Assembly: GCA_020747065.1 (NCBI GenBank)
Contig: JAGMVK010000022.1
Coordinates: forward strand, 558,001 to 622,000
Reading direction: 5' to 3'
Length of the DNA stretch: 64,000 nt
Source: Cadophora sp. MPI-SDFR-AT-0126
Lineage: Eukaryota > Ascomycota > Leotiomycetes > Helotiales > Ploettnerulaceae
Under the pieces are notes generated by a model. That model was not told the origin of the DNA and searched no databases. It worked only from the letters and a program-made list of their open reading frames with translations. Positions 35,088 through 45,880 of the stretch are shown here, piece by piece. The translations under genes were made by a program, and so were the position numbers. The stretch's first letter is position 1. Each line of letters begins with the position of its first letter.

Positions 35088-35608
35088 ATACTACGGGTTG
35101 GATCACTTTCCACCTGAGAGTTTCGCTTGTTCATGGGTTTGCGGGCGGGATATTTTCTAGACTGGTATTTCCAGATAGTTGGAGTGAGACGTTTGCTTTG
35201 CGATTTGGCATAGACTTTCATGCTTCCATAGAAATGAATACGCTGCCATTAATACCAACAATAAACTTGTCACCACTACTTGTTTGTGAGAAGCGCCAAG
35301 AAGAACAACCACACCTGATTAAGCGAATGATGATTGTCCTTCTGTGACTTCTCTAATTTGATATCTAGGGGCAATTTCAGCTGTGGAAGGCAGCAAATTG
35401 TGGATAATATATTCAAACGCCACCGAATCATTCAGTACAGTGAGAAGCAGAACTGTTAAGATCTGCATAGAATAGTCCCCGCCTCTGTGCCGAGCCCCAG
35501 ATTCCAAAAAAAATCCGCGTGCATTACAGTCCAACCCGTCTTTATAAATACCGAGGCATATGAACAGGTAGCTCATCTACGTCTCTCAATTCAAATGACC
35601 AAATTGTC
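35088..35608. other. Convergent intergenic region
   Basis: 3' flanks of the secreted protein (+) and the membrane protein (-). Nothing recognised. Confidence 0.5.
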
Positions 35609-36539
35609 TCAGGTATCGATCAGCCTTCCCTCCACGTTGCTGCCCTCAGTTATCCCAGCATTCCTTGCAACCTCGAACTTTGGCTGCTTCATAACGCCCA
35701 GGGTGACAGAGAAAGTGTACTGCCCAGTCGGCAATGTCAATCCAGGACTCTTCTTCCAGAATTTCGTTCGGGATATCGCAATGACTCTCAACAAGAGAAT
35801 CACAAGTAAGAGGATTCTGATTGATCAATTAGTCTTTGTATGCTGCATCCAGAGGCACTCAGAAAATGGACTATGTCATTCAAGTCCAAGCTCCGATGTC
35901 ATGAACTCACCCAGTGACAAATCCCAAACCACCTGTGACTCCCATTAAGATCCTTACAATCCCACGCATATGCACACAATGTGGGTCCGTTTTCATCGGC
36001 TCCCGGTAATACTCATAGCACCAATTCCTATCCGGCCACCCGTACCCGAAAATATTGCCAGAGAAGACCAGGATCAGAATAGGAAAGATGATATCGATTA
36101 TGAGGCTGCAAAATACTGGAAGCTGGATGAAGATCATCACGATGGAGATGATTAGGGAGATGAATGTCTGTCGGATTGTTAGGGTTTCTCGTTAAGCAAT
36201 TGTAGTATACGGAGTTTCTCGCAGCAGTGATAAATGCTAAGAGGAGAGAAGAGAGTGGCTTACACAAATCCCCAAGTCCTTTAGCCCGTCTCTAGCATTA
36301 TACGTATACCCATTGAATGATGCGACTTGAATGACCACGAATGAAGCTATCGCAACCATGACAACCAGAGTCGAAAACACAGCCAAAACAATAGTCAATG
36401 CCTTGATCGTACGTCTGAAGTGTGAGTTCGCCGAAGCTTTGGTAAGTGGGGCCTCTCCGACTTCATCGAGGAACCCATTGGTCTCGCCGTCATGTTCGTT
36501 ATCCGAGAGAAAGGGAGTGTTTTCAGAGCCGTCAGCCAT
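35609..36539 (-). CDS. Four-helix integral membrane protein, unknown family
   Basis: Exons 36539-36264, 36167-35911 and 35816-35609 give 246 aa. An acidic cytosolic-looking leader (about 45 residues, FLSDNEHDGETNGF) is followed by a first membrane helix (ALTIVLAVFSTLVVMVAIAS). Two more helices cluster in exon 2 (FISLIISIVMIFIQLP and IIDIIFPILILVFSG), with a loop containing GWPDRNWCYEYYREP, and a fourth begins exon 3 (ILLLVILLLRVIAI). A charged C-terminal tail of ~55 residues follows. The topology is MARVEL-like or tetraspan, but no signature decides. It should sit in the plasma or an internal membrane. Confidence 0.78.
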
Positions 36540-38013
36540 TTCGAATTTCTCAACAGGGAGAATCTCTGAACCGATTTATTTGATTCCTAGAAGCAATGTA
36601 GAGAGATGATCCAGAGCAGAATGTTGGAAAGCCGGGAAAGTATGTCTACTTAACAGGCAGCAACTGGAGTGAGGCTTGAGACTGTGCCGATGAAGTGCAT
36701 GGTCACGTGGTTCCAGCTCCTGCTCAGCCTCCACCAGATCCAATCACAGCGCGTGGGATTCGAAACTGAGACGTGCAATGGGCGTAGCTGGACGGCATGA
36801 TCCGTCAGTATTGAAACTGCCACAGCTGGAATATCGCAAGGCAGTGCACTTGAAGGAACGGGCTAGGTGCTTCGACGAAGCATGTTGCAAATATACCCCA
36901 CTAGAGAATAGTTCAAAAGAACGAAACGTCGTTTATCAACTTCCAACTAGCTTTCGAAATCCAGTGAATGGCCAGTACTCGATCAAAGTCTCGTGCAGAT
37001 GTAAAGCCCCATTCAGCAGGATGCCGAAATTCGGTCGCTCTCGGAGCCCTGCTCCTGATTCAATTGATTCAATCCATAGCCATAACAGCATATGCAGAGT
37101 CCCCCCAAAATTTCTTCAGTTTCCTAGTACCATTTTCAAGGCAAGTTTAGCACCAGTATCCATGACACATACCCTGGTCGCAGTTTTTTGCATTCCTCGT
37201 GAATTCCATATCAGCTTTGAGGACTGCGATGTTTCGTGTGTTGGTTCGAGCTCGTGCAGACGAAGGACTTTAAGACTGATCAGGTAAGTTATGAGGCGTT
37301 GTATCTTGCTCAATAGTGGTGAGTTCAGTTTGTAGGATGAGTGACAGTTGCAAGCCAGAGACATCTTGCAAAGGTAAGTGTTACGGAAGTAGGAGGGGAA
37401 AGTCGCGACCACCCGCCTGCGAAATTTTCATCCCAGCTCCAATGGCGCCATTATCGCTACGAAGGATGTCATAATTGAGATCTGTAAGCTTATGGTAGTT
37501 ACTCGACTTGTGATGGCCTGCCTAGTCAAAGTGATATCAACAAAGCTTGGTAGTCATACGTAGAAACATTTCCCCATAAAAAAATTTGGCCATTTCCGCC
37601 TGAGCTACATTGTGATCTATATTTCTTGGGGCAATTACCTTCGAGATTATTGTTCATCTTAATTTAGATGATGGTCCTCAATCCTTTTTCACTGGGCTTT
37701 TTGAGTTAGCTACTTCCCAGTGTTGGTCACACAGAAGTCTATCAGTCGCTTGAGTGAACCCTCAACATAGCCAAATGGTATTAATTTATTATAGCTGAAA
37801 ATATCTAAAGTATTATTGCTCAAAAATTTCGACATACGGTGTGAAAATGGACAATCATTCAACCACTTCATTGGATGGAAAATTTGATGCCGTTGCGACT
37901 AGTGAGCGGGTACTCCGTTGCGGAGTTCGGAAAGTGGGGGTGGACACTGGAACTTTAGAGTGCTAGAATTTATTTCTCTGTTCAGCTCTGTAACATGTCA
38001 TCAATAAATCGCA
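36540..38013. other. Divergent intergenic region
   Basis: 1.5 kb between the membrane protein (-) and the MFS transporter (+). An open frame at 36778-37287 (169 codons) has no motif, signal or homologous feel and I leave it out. Confidence 0.5.
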
Positions 38014-39906
38014 ATGATAGAAACGGCATCAGAGAAGGGGCCGCCGGCTGAAGATAGAAGCGTTGTCAAGTCAGCGTTGATCATTCCGGGAGCGACACAG
38101 GATTTGCCACCCCTCGCTATCCATGCCTCTATCGCAACCTCTCAGAAAGAGGTTACGATACGGCAAGTCGCCCCTTTAGTTTTAATCTTATCAGGAGCCG
38201 CATTCATAAATGTAAGACCCTAGTCGATATCTCATCAGCCTCAACATTGACGGCTTTTCAGACTCTTTCCATTCAATCTGTCGTCATTCTCATTCCCAGC
38301 ATCACAGATGATCTCAATATCCCAGATACGAGGCAACAATGGGTTGTATCTGCGTACTCTTTGACGTCGGGGTCATTTCTGCTTCTGGCTGGAAAGCTTG
38401 CTGATGTATATGGGAAACGGTGGCTTTTTATTCTTGGCTCGTTCTGGCTGGCAGCAACGACATTAGGAGCAGCTTTCTCTCCAGTTGAGATATGCATGTA
38501 TGCCATGCGAGCTTTGCAGGGTATTGTAAGTCATCAGTACCTTTTAAGTCCTTTGGCAAGCCGACAAAATCGGCTTACTGTTGTTCCAGGGTGCTGCTGT
38601 GACAATTCCGACTGCCCTGGGGATCATCGGCTACACAATACCTCCCGGACGAGTGAAGAATTATAGCTTTGCCTTCTACTCTGCTGGAGCGCCTACAGGA
38701 CAAGCAGTCGGTAATTTGCTCGTGCGTTGTAAAACTAGCCATTTGAGTGCACTATTGACATGTTACCAGGGAGGTATCATTTCCGAATACACTAGCTGGA
38801 AAGTAGTGTTCTTTGTCATCGCCGGAGCAGCATTCCTCATTGGCATGACCGCCGTATTTGTCATACCCAAAGAGCCTTCACGGGCAGAGAGATCTATTGA
38901 TGGACCTCAGGCATCAAACGTTGACTGGATCGGTGCATTCTTGTTCACTGCTGGAGCGCTTCTATTGCTCATCGCCCTGTCCCAGGGAGCATCAATGGGA
39001 TGGAAAGCACCTCTAGTCATCGCGTTCCTGGTATTATCTTTTCTGTTTCTTGCCAGTTTTGGCTTCTGGGAACATTATTTAGAAGGCCATGACCGCGAAC
39101 CGCTCATGAGAATATCGACTTTCAAGAATGGGCGCTTCTCCATCGCGATGTTAATTGTTTGTATCTTCTCTGCGGGATTCACGAACTTCCTCGTTTATTC
39201 AACTTATCTGTGGGGATTCTATACCTCTTTATGGATTATAAGCTAATGTTTACGACAGATATCAGGACTATCAAGGTCAATCACCAATCCAGACTACACT
39301 TCGCTTCATCCCACTAGGAATTTTTGGAAGTAATAGTTCCCAAATGTCGGTTTAGTAACCACTAACCTCATAGCAGTACTTTCAACGTTCGCATCAGGTT
39401 ATCTACTAGATCGAATCCGTGGAAACTATATCCTTATTTTTGGTCTCGGAATGGGCACCCTGTCTAACGTCCTCCTCGCTGTACCAATTTCCCCAACGAC
39501 AAACTATTGGGCGTATGGATTTCCTGCTATGTGTCTCGCTGGTATTGGAGCCGATACAGTGTATCCTTGTCTTGGACTCTTCACAACCCAAGCCCTTCCA
39601 CGAAAAGATCAAAGTGTCGCTGGGGCAATGTTCCAGACCTTCGCGGGGCTTGGAAGAGCAATGTTCCTTCCTATCACTGCGACAATTCAGGTCTCCGTAC
39701 AGACTAAAATGATAGATGAAGGGAGAAGCGAGTTGACTGCCTTATTGAAGGCCATCAGAAGCGTGGAGTGGTTTTGTGCTGCTTGTGTTGGTGTGGCACT
39801 GATCATGACGCTGCTTGGATTGAGAAATATCGGGAAGATTGGTTTGTTGAAGAGGCTGGGAACTGTGCAATCTGCATCGAAAGAAAAAGACAAAGAGAAC
39901 GCGTAG
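38014..39906 (+). CDS. MFS transporter, DHA2 (14-helix drug:H+ antiporter) type
   Basis: Six exons, 38014-38211, 38262-38525, 38590-38721, 38770-39209, 39259-39329 and 39377-39906, give 544 aa. After a ~50-residue hydrophilic leader come a first helix, then SVVILIPSITDDLNIPDTRQQWVVSAYSL and the loop 2-3 motif GKLADVYGKR (motif A). Later blocks include GIISEYTSWKVVFF, NFLVYSTYLYQDYQ (across intron 4; typical STYWYQDYQ of fungal DHA2 members), IQTTLRFIPLGI and ADTVYPCLGLFTTQALPRKDQSVAGAM. The donor of intron 4 (GTGGGG) is weak, but phase and homology agree. Proton-coupled efflux of small molecules or toxic compounds at the plasma membrane is the family role. The gene appears intact. Confidence 0.92.
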
Positions 39907-40382
39907 TAATGATCTATTAATTCGTGAAGAGCCTGGCCTAGAAGTTCGAAGTACGCAGAAGCCAACATTCAGCGAGTCGTTCTTTCCCCTTCTTAGGCTT
40001 GAGTTTTCCGACTTGGACATTTTCTCGACATGTTGTCGTTCCTTCCATCTCTCGGAACTGGAGGGCGATGACCATGGCTGCCGTCATCTGCTACCTCACA
40101 TAGTTGTGTCTGATAAACCGCAGTTCAAAAACATTTCCGTTCATCGAATAGAGTATGCCGCGATTCATCTCAACACGCATCTTTCTCCATTCATACAACA
40201 AACATTAGTAGATATTGCGCCCCCGAAGGCAAAGTGACAGGAAGTGGCAGAATTATTGATAAGAACGGCGTCTTATCTACGACAAAGAATCAGGAGCAGG
40301 CTTGCCATAAGACAACAGCAGGTTGGCACCTTTCTCCTGCCAAGCCGCATTTCTAGAAGCTAACTTAACACGGCCGTCAGAA
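39907..40382. other. Intergenic region
   Basis: No gene supported; includes the leader of the Nudix-like gene. Confidence 0.5.
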
Positions 40383-41042
40383 ATGTCTCAACCGGATCAA
40401 CCAGCGTCTCTTCCAACACCAGAATTGACTCCAAGTCCAGCACCGGTTCCAAGGCCAACATCAAGTCTGATTCCAATGTTGATACCAACTATCCGCACAA
40501 GCATACCTTTCGGATTTCAAGACAACGACCACCAATACGACCCAAATATTAAATACAACGATCGCGTTGCTGTCCGTGCCGTTCTTCGTTATCCTTTGAA
40601 TCAGGAGATAGCAATGATCTACTGTTCCTCGGGAACATTCTGGAGGCTACCTGGCTCTCAGATTGAGGATGGAGAGGACCACGGCATAGCTCTGGCCAGG
40701 ATCATGATGGAGGAAACTGGATGCGACATTGATCCGGACATTGGTGCGCCATTTCTGAAAGTTGAAGGGTGGTGCAAGGATTGGGGCGTGTATATTCACG
40801 AAACATCTTACTGCTATCCAGTTAAGGTCAAAGGGCTAGTTGTCGAAGGCCGCCAAATCAAGCGCTTCTGTCAAATTTCATGGGGCCCAGTCCTTTCAAT
40901 GAAGTCGTTGATGGAGAGACATGCGGATCGTTGTACGTCGGCATGGGGTCGCTTCTCTCTATTTAGAGACTTGAACATCATGAGTTATTATACTAGTGGT
41001 GTCAACAATCCAGTGTTCATAGTGCGGAAGGCGCGTGAGTAG
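40383..41042 (+). CDS. Nudix-domain protein with degenerate Nudix box
   Basis: Single exon, 219 aa from ATG 40383 (the frame is open upstream, but only from a TTG). A Pro/Thr-rich leader of ~40 residues precedes a Nudix-like domain: RVAVRAVLRYP, FWRLPGSQIEDGEDHGIALA, RIMMEETGCDI and later GWCKDWGVYIHETSYCYPVKV. Against the consensus G-x5-E-x7-R-E-U-x-E-E-x-G-U, the first Gly is Ser and the Glu after Arg is Ile, while the paired Glu and the Gly remain. Active members hydrolyse nucleoside diphosphates linked to other moieties using metal bound by these Glu residues, so activity is uncertain here. It lies 476 bp after the transporter, same strand, with no sign of a functional link. Confidence 0.78.
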   Translation: MSQPDQPASLPTPELTPSPAPVPRPTSSLIPMLIPTIRTSIPFGFQDNDHQYDPNIKYNDRVAVRAVLRYPLNQEIAMIYCSSGTFWRLPGSQIEDGEDHGIALARIMMEETGCDIDPDIGAPFLKVEGWCKDWGVYIHETSYCYPVKVKGLVVEGRQIKRFCQISWGPVLSMKSLMERHADRCTSAWGRFSLFRDLNIMSYYTSGVNNPVFIVRKARE

Positions 41043-41801
41043 AGGAGCGAAATGCCTGTAGCCATCACATCGAAGAGCAGAGCAGAGTATAATACGAATT
41101 ATACCTTGAGTCCTAGAGTCCTTGTATCTTTGCCAACGATTGACTTGTTTGGAAGTCCGCAGATTCCAATGGCTAGGAGACAACCCCCTATAGATCGAAA
41201 TTGTCTCTGGCATAGGTGCTTCTACAGCGACTTGGCTCCAGGTCACCGTCTCAATATTTCACAGCCCAGGAGGATATCAGCATTCATAACCCATCTCTTA
41301 CAGTCAAAGCACTTTGGCAGATGTTGCTACGTCAAATGTAGGTATTCTATCTTCTCAAGAAATTTGGATAAAGTACTTATTGTGGCTCCGACGACAAAAA
41401 CATCAAAACTTGGGCGATATCGGGACATGTTTCCGTTCAAAAGAATCGTGTAACTTAGCGAGCGAAAAGAATATCTGATCATTCACAGGTGGCTGGACTG
41501 CGAAGGCCGAAGCTATTCTAGGATGATCGGAGCTCTCGGCATTGCCAATTTAAAGTACGTACAATGATGATACGTTACTGCGTCACGATTCATATTTTGC
41601 TTGCGGCATTCGGCATCGTATAAGATCTAGCAGGTGGTTCTGGCCAGCTGATCCAGCTCGCTTAAGCCTCAGGTGATAATATCCCGCCTCTTTGATCACC
41701 ACATCCCGGAAAAATTTTCCTACATTAACGAGATGATAACTTTGGATTTTCTTCTGCTTGATAAACAATAATCAGAAACACAATAACAAGATACATTTCA
41801 A
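41043..41801. other. Intergenic region
   Basis: No supported gene; frame 41052-41453 lacks motifs. A weak leader precedes 41802. Confidence 0.5.
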
Positions 41802-43617
41802 ATGAGCAACTACTCAGAATCCAACGAGAATGGAGCCTTCTTCCGAGGACCCAACTACACAAAGTCGCAAACTGCCAGGCCTGCCCGAGACCTTAAACAA
41901 ACAAATGCATACCTCATTGGAGGCGGCATTGCATCTTTAGCAGCCGCTGTCCATCTCATCCACGATGCAAATATTCCTGCCACTCAAATACACATCCTGG
42001 AATCAGGTCCTGTGCCCGGTGGTTCTATGGATGGTGCTGGTAACTCAGAGACTGGGTACATTTTACGAGGTGGAAGAATGCTAAATTTCAGCTACCTCTG
42101 CACATACGATATGCTTTCCAGAGTGCCATCTTTGGCCGATCCGAAGAAGACTGTCAAGCAAGAAATCGACGAGTTCAATGCCATCCCTGGCAACAAGACA
42201 AACGCACATGCTCGACTTATCGCGAAAGGTCTCAGCGGACCAGAAATCATGGACGTTACGAAGATGGGTCTGAACAACAGACAAAGGCTTGATCTCATAA
42301 AGATTGCCGAGGAGTCAGAAACGACTTTGGGAGCAAAGAAAATCAGCGAGTGCTTCACGGAAGACTTCTTCGATACCAAATTCTGGTATATGTGGGACAC
42401 GATGTAAGATGGCATTCTTCCAGACATCTTTGATATATCTAACGATCTTTGGGTTTGCTTTTGAGCCATGGCATAGCGCTGTAGAATTCAAGCGGTACCT
42501 TCATAGATTCATCCATGAGTTTCCTCGTATCAATTCGCTCGCTGGCGTCGACCGAACTCCATACAACCAATACGATTCCATCATCCGTCCGACTGAAACA
42601 TACCTGAAAGCTCAAGGGGTGGAATTTCGTTACGGTAAGACTTCTTTCCTTCGGTGATCTCCACACAAGTCATGGTAAATGCTAACAACACCAAAACACC
42701 AAAGTCACTTCCTTGTCATTCGCACCAGGAGACGCAATCACCGCGCACGAGATTCATTTTGTTTCGTCAAAAACAGGTTCAACTGGCTTGATTCATGTCG
42801 AAGAACATGATCTAGTCTTTGCAACTCTGGGGTCCATGACAGCTGCATCTTCCATTGGATCTAACACTCAACCACCAAAGCCACTCCCATCCACAGCACA
42901 AGGTCTTCAAGCACCCGATGGAGCATGGCGATTGTGGTCGTCCCTCGCCAATCCAGAAGTCAATTCTCACTACAAACAGTTCGGCAACCCCGAGAACTTC
43001 TACTCCCGAGTCGAAGAAAGTAACTGGCTCTCCTTCACGACAACGCTGCACTCACCAGATTTTCTCAATAGAGTAGAGAATTTCTCAGGAAATAAAGCTG
43101 GAACGGGAGCACTCATGACATTCAAAGACAGCGCATGGCTGATGAGTATCGTCATTCCTCACCAACCGCATTTTATCAACCAGGCAGCCGGCACGAAGTC
43201 TTCTGGGGCTACGGACTATTCCCTTCCAAAATAGGAGATTTTGTCAAGAAGCCAATGTCCGAGTGCTCCGGTGAGGAGATCTTCCGAGAACTCCTCGGAC
43301 ATTTGAACTTCTCTGCCGAGCTCGCCCAAGGTGTCGTGACCATCCCTTGCATGTTGCCGTACATCACTTCGCAGTTCCTCACGAGGAAGGCTGGTGATAG
43401 ACCTGAGGTTCTTCCCAAGAGAAGCACGAACTTGGCCTTGATGGGTCAGTTTGTGGAGATTCCCAAGGATACGGTCTTTACAGTGGAGTACAGCGTCAGG
43501 TGTGCTCAGATGGCTGTGCATGAGTTCATGGGGACTAAGCATATGCCCAAAGATATCTATATGGGAGAGCATAACGTCAAGGTGTTGCTGAATGCACTGA
43601 GGATGCTGCTTACCTAG
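41802..43617 (+). pseudogene. Oleate hydratase / MCRA-like FAD enzyme, broken
   Basis: The frames cover most of a myosin-cross-reactive-antigen/oleate hydratase: FAD motif LIGGGIASLAAAVHL, ESGPVPGGSMDGAGN, the RGGRMLNF block, FWYMWDTM|FAFEPWHSAVEFKRYLHRF, YDSIIRPTETYLKAQGVEF, DLVFATLGSMT, HQPHFINQ, EVFWGYGLFP and the C-terminal GQFVEIPKDTVFTVEYSVR. Expected exons are 41802-42403, 42453-42634 and 42705-43617. The acceptor before FAFEPW reads GG (42451-42452) instead of AG, with a CTAAC branch site just upstream. At about 43183-43195 the frame changes by one base, with coding sequence on both sides and no room for an intron. Two independent lesions make a dead gene likely; a sequencing error could explain the second. 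Working homologues hydrate cis-9 double bonds of fatty acids. Confidence 0.85.
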
Positions 43618-44158
43618 CTGCGGACTTTCGGGTTACATGTGGCAACTTTGTTTAGTGATGCTGGATAAAATTCCGTTGTATTGCAAATATGTTTGGCACT
43701 GAAAGATAATCCTAATAATCAAAAATGGTAAAATACTTGATGTGATGATATCAATATTCACAAAAGCATGTGAACCACATAGCTTGTGTATCGGAATTTA
43801 CCCATAGGGGAACGATGCTCGGGATATTTTCGAGGTAAAAGACACGGGCACTGACATAATAGCCTCGAGCGAAGCGCGTGAAACCACTAGAAACGGCTTC
43901 AACAAAAGTCACAAGCGCTATGAGCTATTTGTTTACAAGTCTGAAGAGGATATAATGGCCACGAGGAAACTGATTATTATCGAAGTTATGTATTACAAGT
44001 AGTTGCCGACTCTTACTCCTGCACTATCTGTACCATAAGCATCGTACACAAACCCTAGCGCTTTTAACCGAACACAACCTAATGCCTACGCTATGCAACC
44101 TCGTACATGACAATCGCTCGTGAGGATTGTCACATCACCAAAGAGTCACCAAGAAATA
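43618..44158. other. Convergent intergenic region
   Basis: 3' flanks of the MCRA-like pseudogene (+) and the chitinase (-). Nothing recognised. Confidence 0.5.
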
Positions 44159-45880
44159 CTACTCCATGAACCCGCTTGATACGCAATGGGAGTACCAATC
44201 TGAAAGGCGCTTGCAGAACAAGTCATCCTCACATACATGTCCACCGTGCCAATCCTTTCCATCGCACTGGTTCCACTCATGTACACGTCCCTCTGGCTCT
44301 TTCTTCTCCCATACAATCTCAAATTCTACTACTTGGCCAGGGGTAGGAGAAGGCAAAGCCTCCAGTTTGGATGTTTTCACAGCTTTGATGACATTGGAAG
44401 ACGAGGATCGCGTAACTCCCTTGGTCTTGGTGACCAAAGTCGTGGGTGTCCGTGACGATGATGATGGCTTGACAGGAGCAGCAACGTGGGGAGCGAATGT
44501 TGCAGGGGATGGTGGTGGCGTTGACTTGACCGGAGAAACGACAGGACGAATAACTGTCGAAAGCGGGGCCGAGATGATTGGCTTGACTTTGGTGGAAGGA
44601 GCCACAGAAGTCTTCCCCGTCACCTTGCTCGTTGTCTTTGAGAGAGTGGGAGAAGGAGTCGGGGAAGGTGGGGGTGGGGGCTGTTGGACAACTGGCGCGA
44701 CAGCACGGTTGGATCCTCCAAGAGCAGCTCGTGCCTTGCTCAAGATGTCAGGTGCCGACCATGTCTGGGACATATCCCAAAACATAACTCCACCGAAATT
44801 GGAGAATTTCTTGCAATACGCAATAATTTCTACCAATTTCTCGCTCGAGATGAACCCGCTTCCAGCAGCATCAGGTGTCGAGGGAACACCAACCATGACC
44901 TTGACATTAGGATTCTTTGACTGCTTGGCCCAGTTTTGCCAAGTATCAAAGTTGAATCCAGGCTGCTTATCCACACCCGAAACGAAAGCCTTAGCACTAC
45001 AACCCGGGTTGTTGTAGAACTGGATGAAAACAGCATCAAATGGAACGTCGCTTGAGAGCAGTGGGCCGACGTTTTGGTCCGGGAACGGACACTGTGGGGC
45101 TGCAGTCAAGAGATACATCTTTCCATCCTTCTTACTGGACTCCGACATTTGTCTTCGGAGCTCTCGCGCGAATGGGACCATGTTAGACATCGGTTTCTCG
45201 TAGTCAAAGTCGAATCCGTCGACGACGGCATTGCCAAATTGTCTGCCGGCAGAAGGGACACCAGGAGGTCCAAATGCAGCCCAAAGCTGCTGGGCCTTCT
45301 GGATGGCCTCACCTTCAGAAGCGAACCCAGAGCCATAGGTTACCTCTCCTCCAAGGGAAAGAACGATAGTCTTTCCGTGAACCTTCTGACATTCCGTGAT
45401 GTCATTCCTGCCGAGGTCAGCACAGCTTTCTGTTAAAAAGGTTTTGCTCATTTACTCAAGTTCAGAAGGAGAGCGGTTTGCAAAATTAAGCGAACTTGGA
45501 TGGGCCATGTTTGTGAGAAATGCCAGAGGGATGATCTGCATGAATGTCAACCAGGCATTCAGACGATAGTTCTTGCTACTGTCTAAACTTACGTCCAGTT
45601 TCTCATCTAGCACAAGTTAGCCAACGAATAATCTTGAAAGAAGGGGCATTTTACCTTTACAATAATAAGACAGCCTTTGCTGTGTCAGTGGCCCTGAGGC
45701 AGCGCCATAAGAATTTTGTCCTTTGACATGTCAGCACAGTTTTGAGCAAAGTGAGATACACCACATACCCCAGTACACGACGACATTATTGGACGAATGG
45801 GGTTCAAATCCAGCATGAACAAGTGGAAGGAAAGTCGCTCCAATGGCCAATGCTCCGGTGATGGTCGAAGTGAGAGTCAT
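44159..45880 (-). CDS. GH18 class-III-type chitinase with C-terminal Cys domain and an in-frame stop
   Basis: Exons 45880-45769, 45720-45655, 45606-45593 (14 nt) and 45535-44159 give 523 codons. A signal peptide is followed by NVVVYWGQNSYGAASG, the class III entry. The catalytic motif DGFDFDYE (about 170-177, acid Glu 177) and SLGG are intact, as are QFYNNPGC, KVMVGVPS and GGVMFWDMSQ. A Pro/Ser/Thr linker of ~140 residues leads to a C-terminal Cys-rich module (WNQCDGKDW, HVCEDDLFCKRL, YSHCV) resembling a small carbohydrate-binding module. Codon 92 is TAA (45452-45454), between LNFANRSPSELE and MSKTFLTESC, and the frame is coherent on both sides. A GC-AG intron there would have a poor donor. 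So the secreted enzyme is either truncated before the active site or needs read-through; CAA to TAA would explain the lesion. Confidence 0.85.

Noticed and set aside
36778..37287. 169-codon open frame on the plus strand
   Set aside because: No signal peptide, domain or splice partner, and composition resembles surrounding non-coding DNA. Likely chance.
44127..45017. 296-codon plus-strand frame opposite the chitinase
   Set aside because: Antisense shadow of the Pro/Ser/Thr linker and catalytic domain; the minus-strand frame carries all the motifs.
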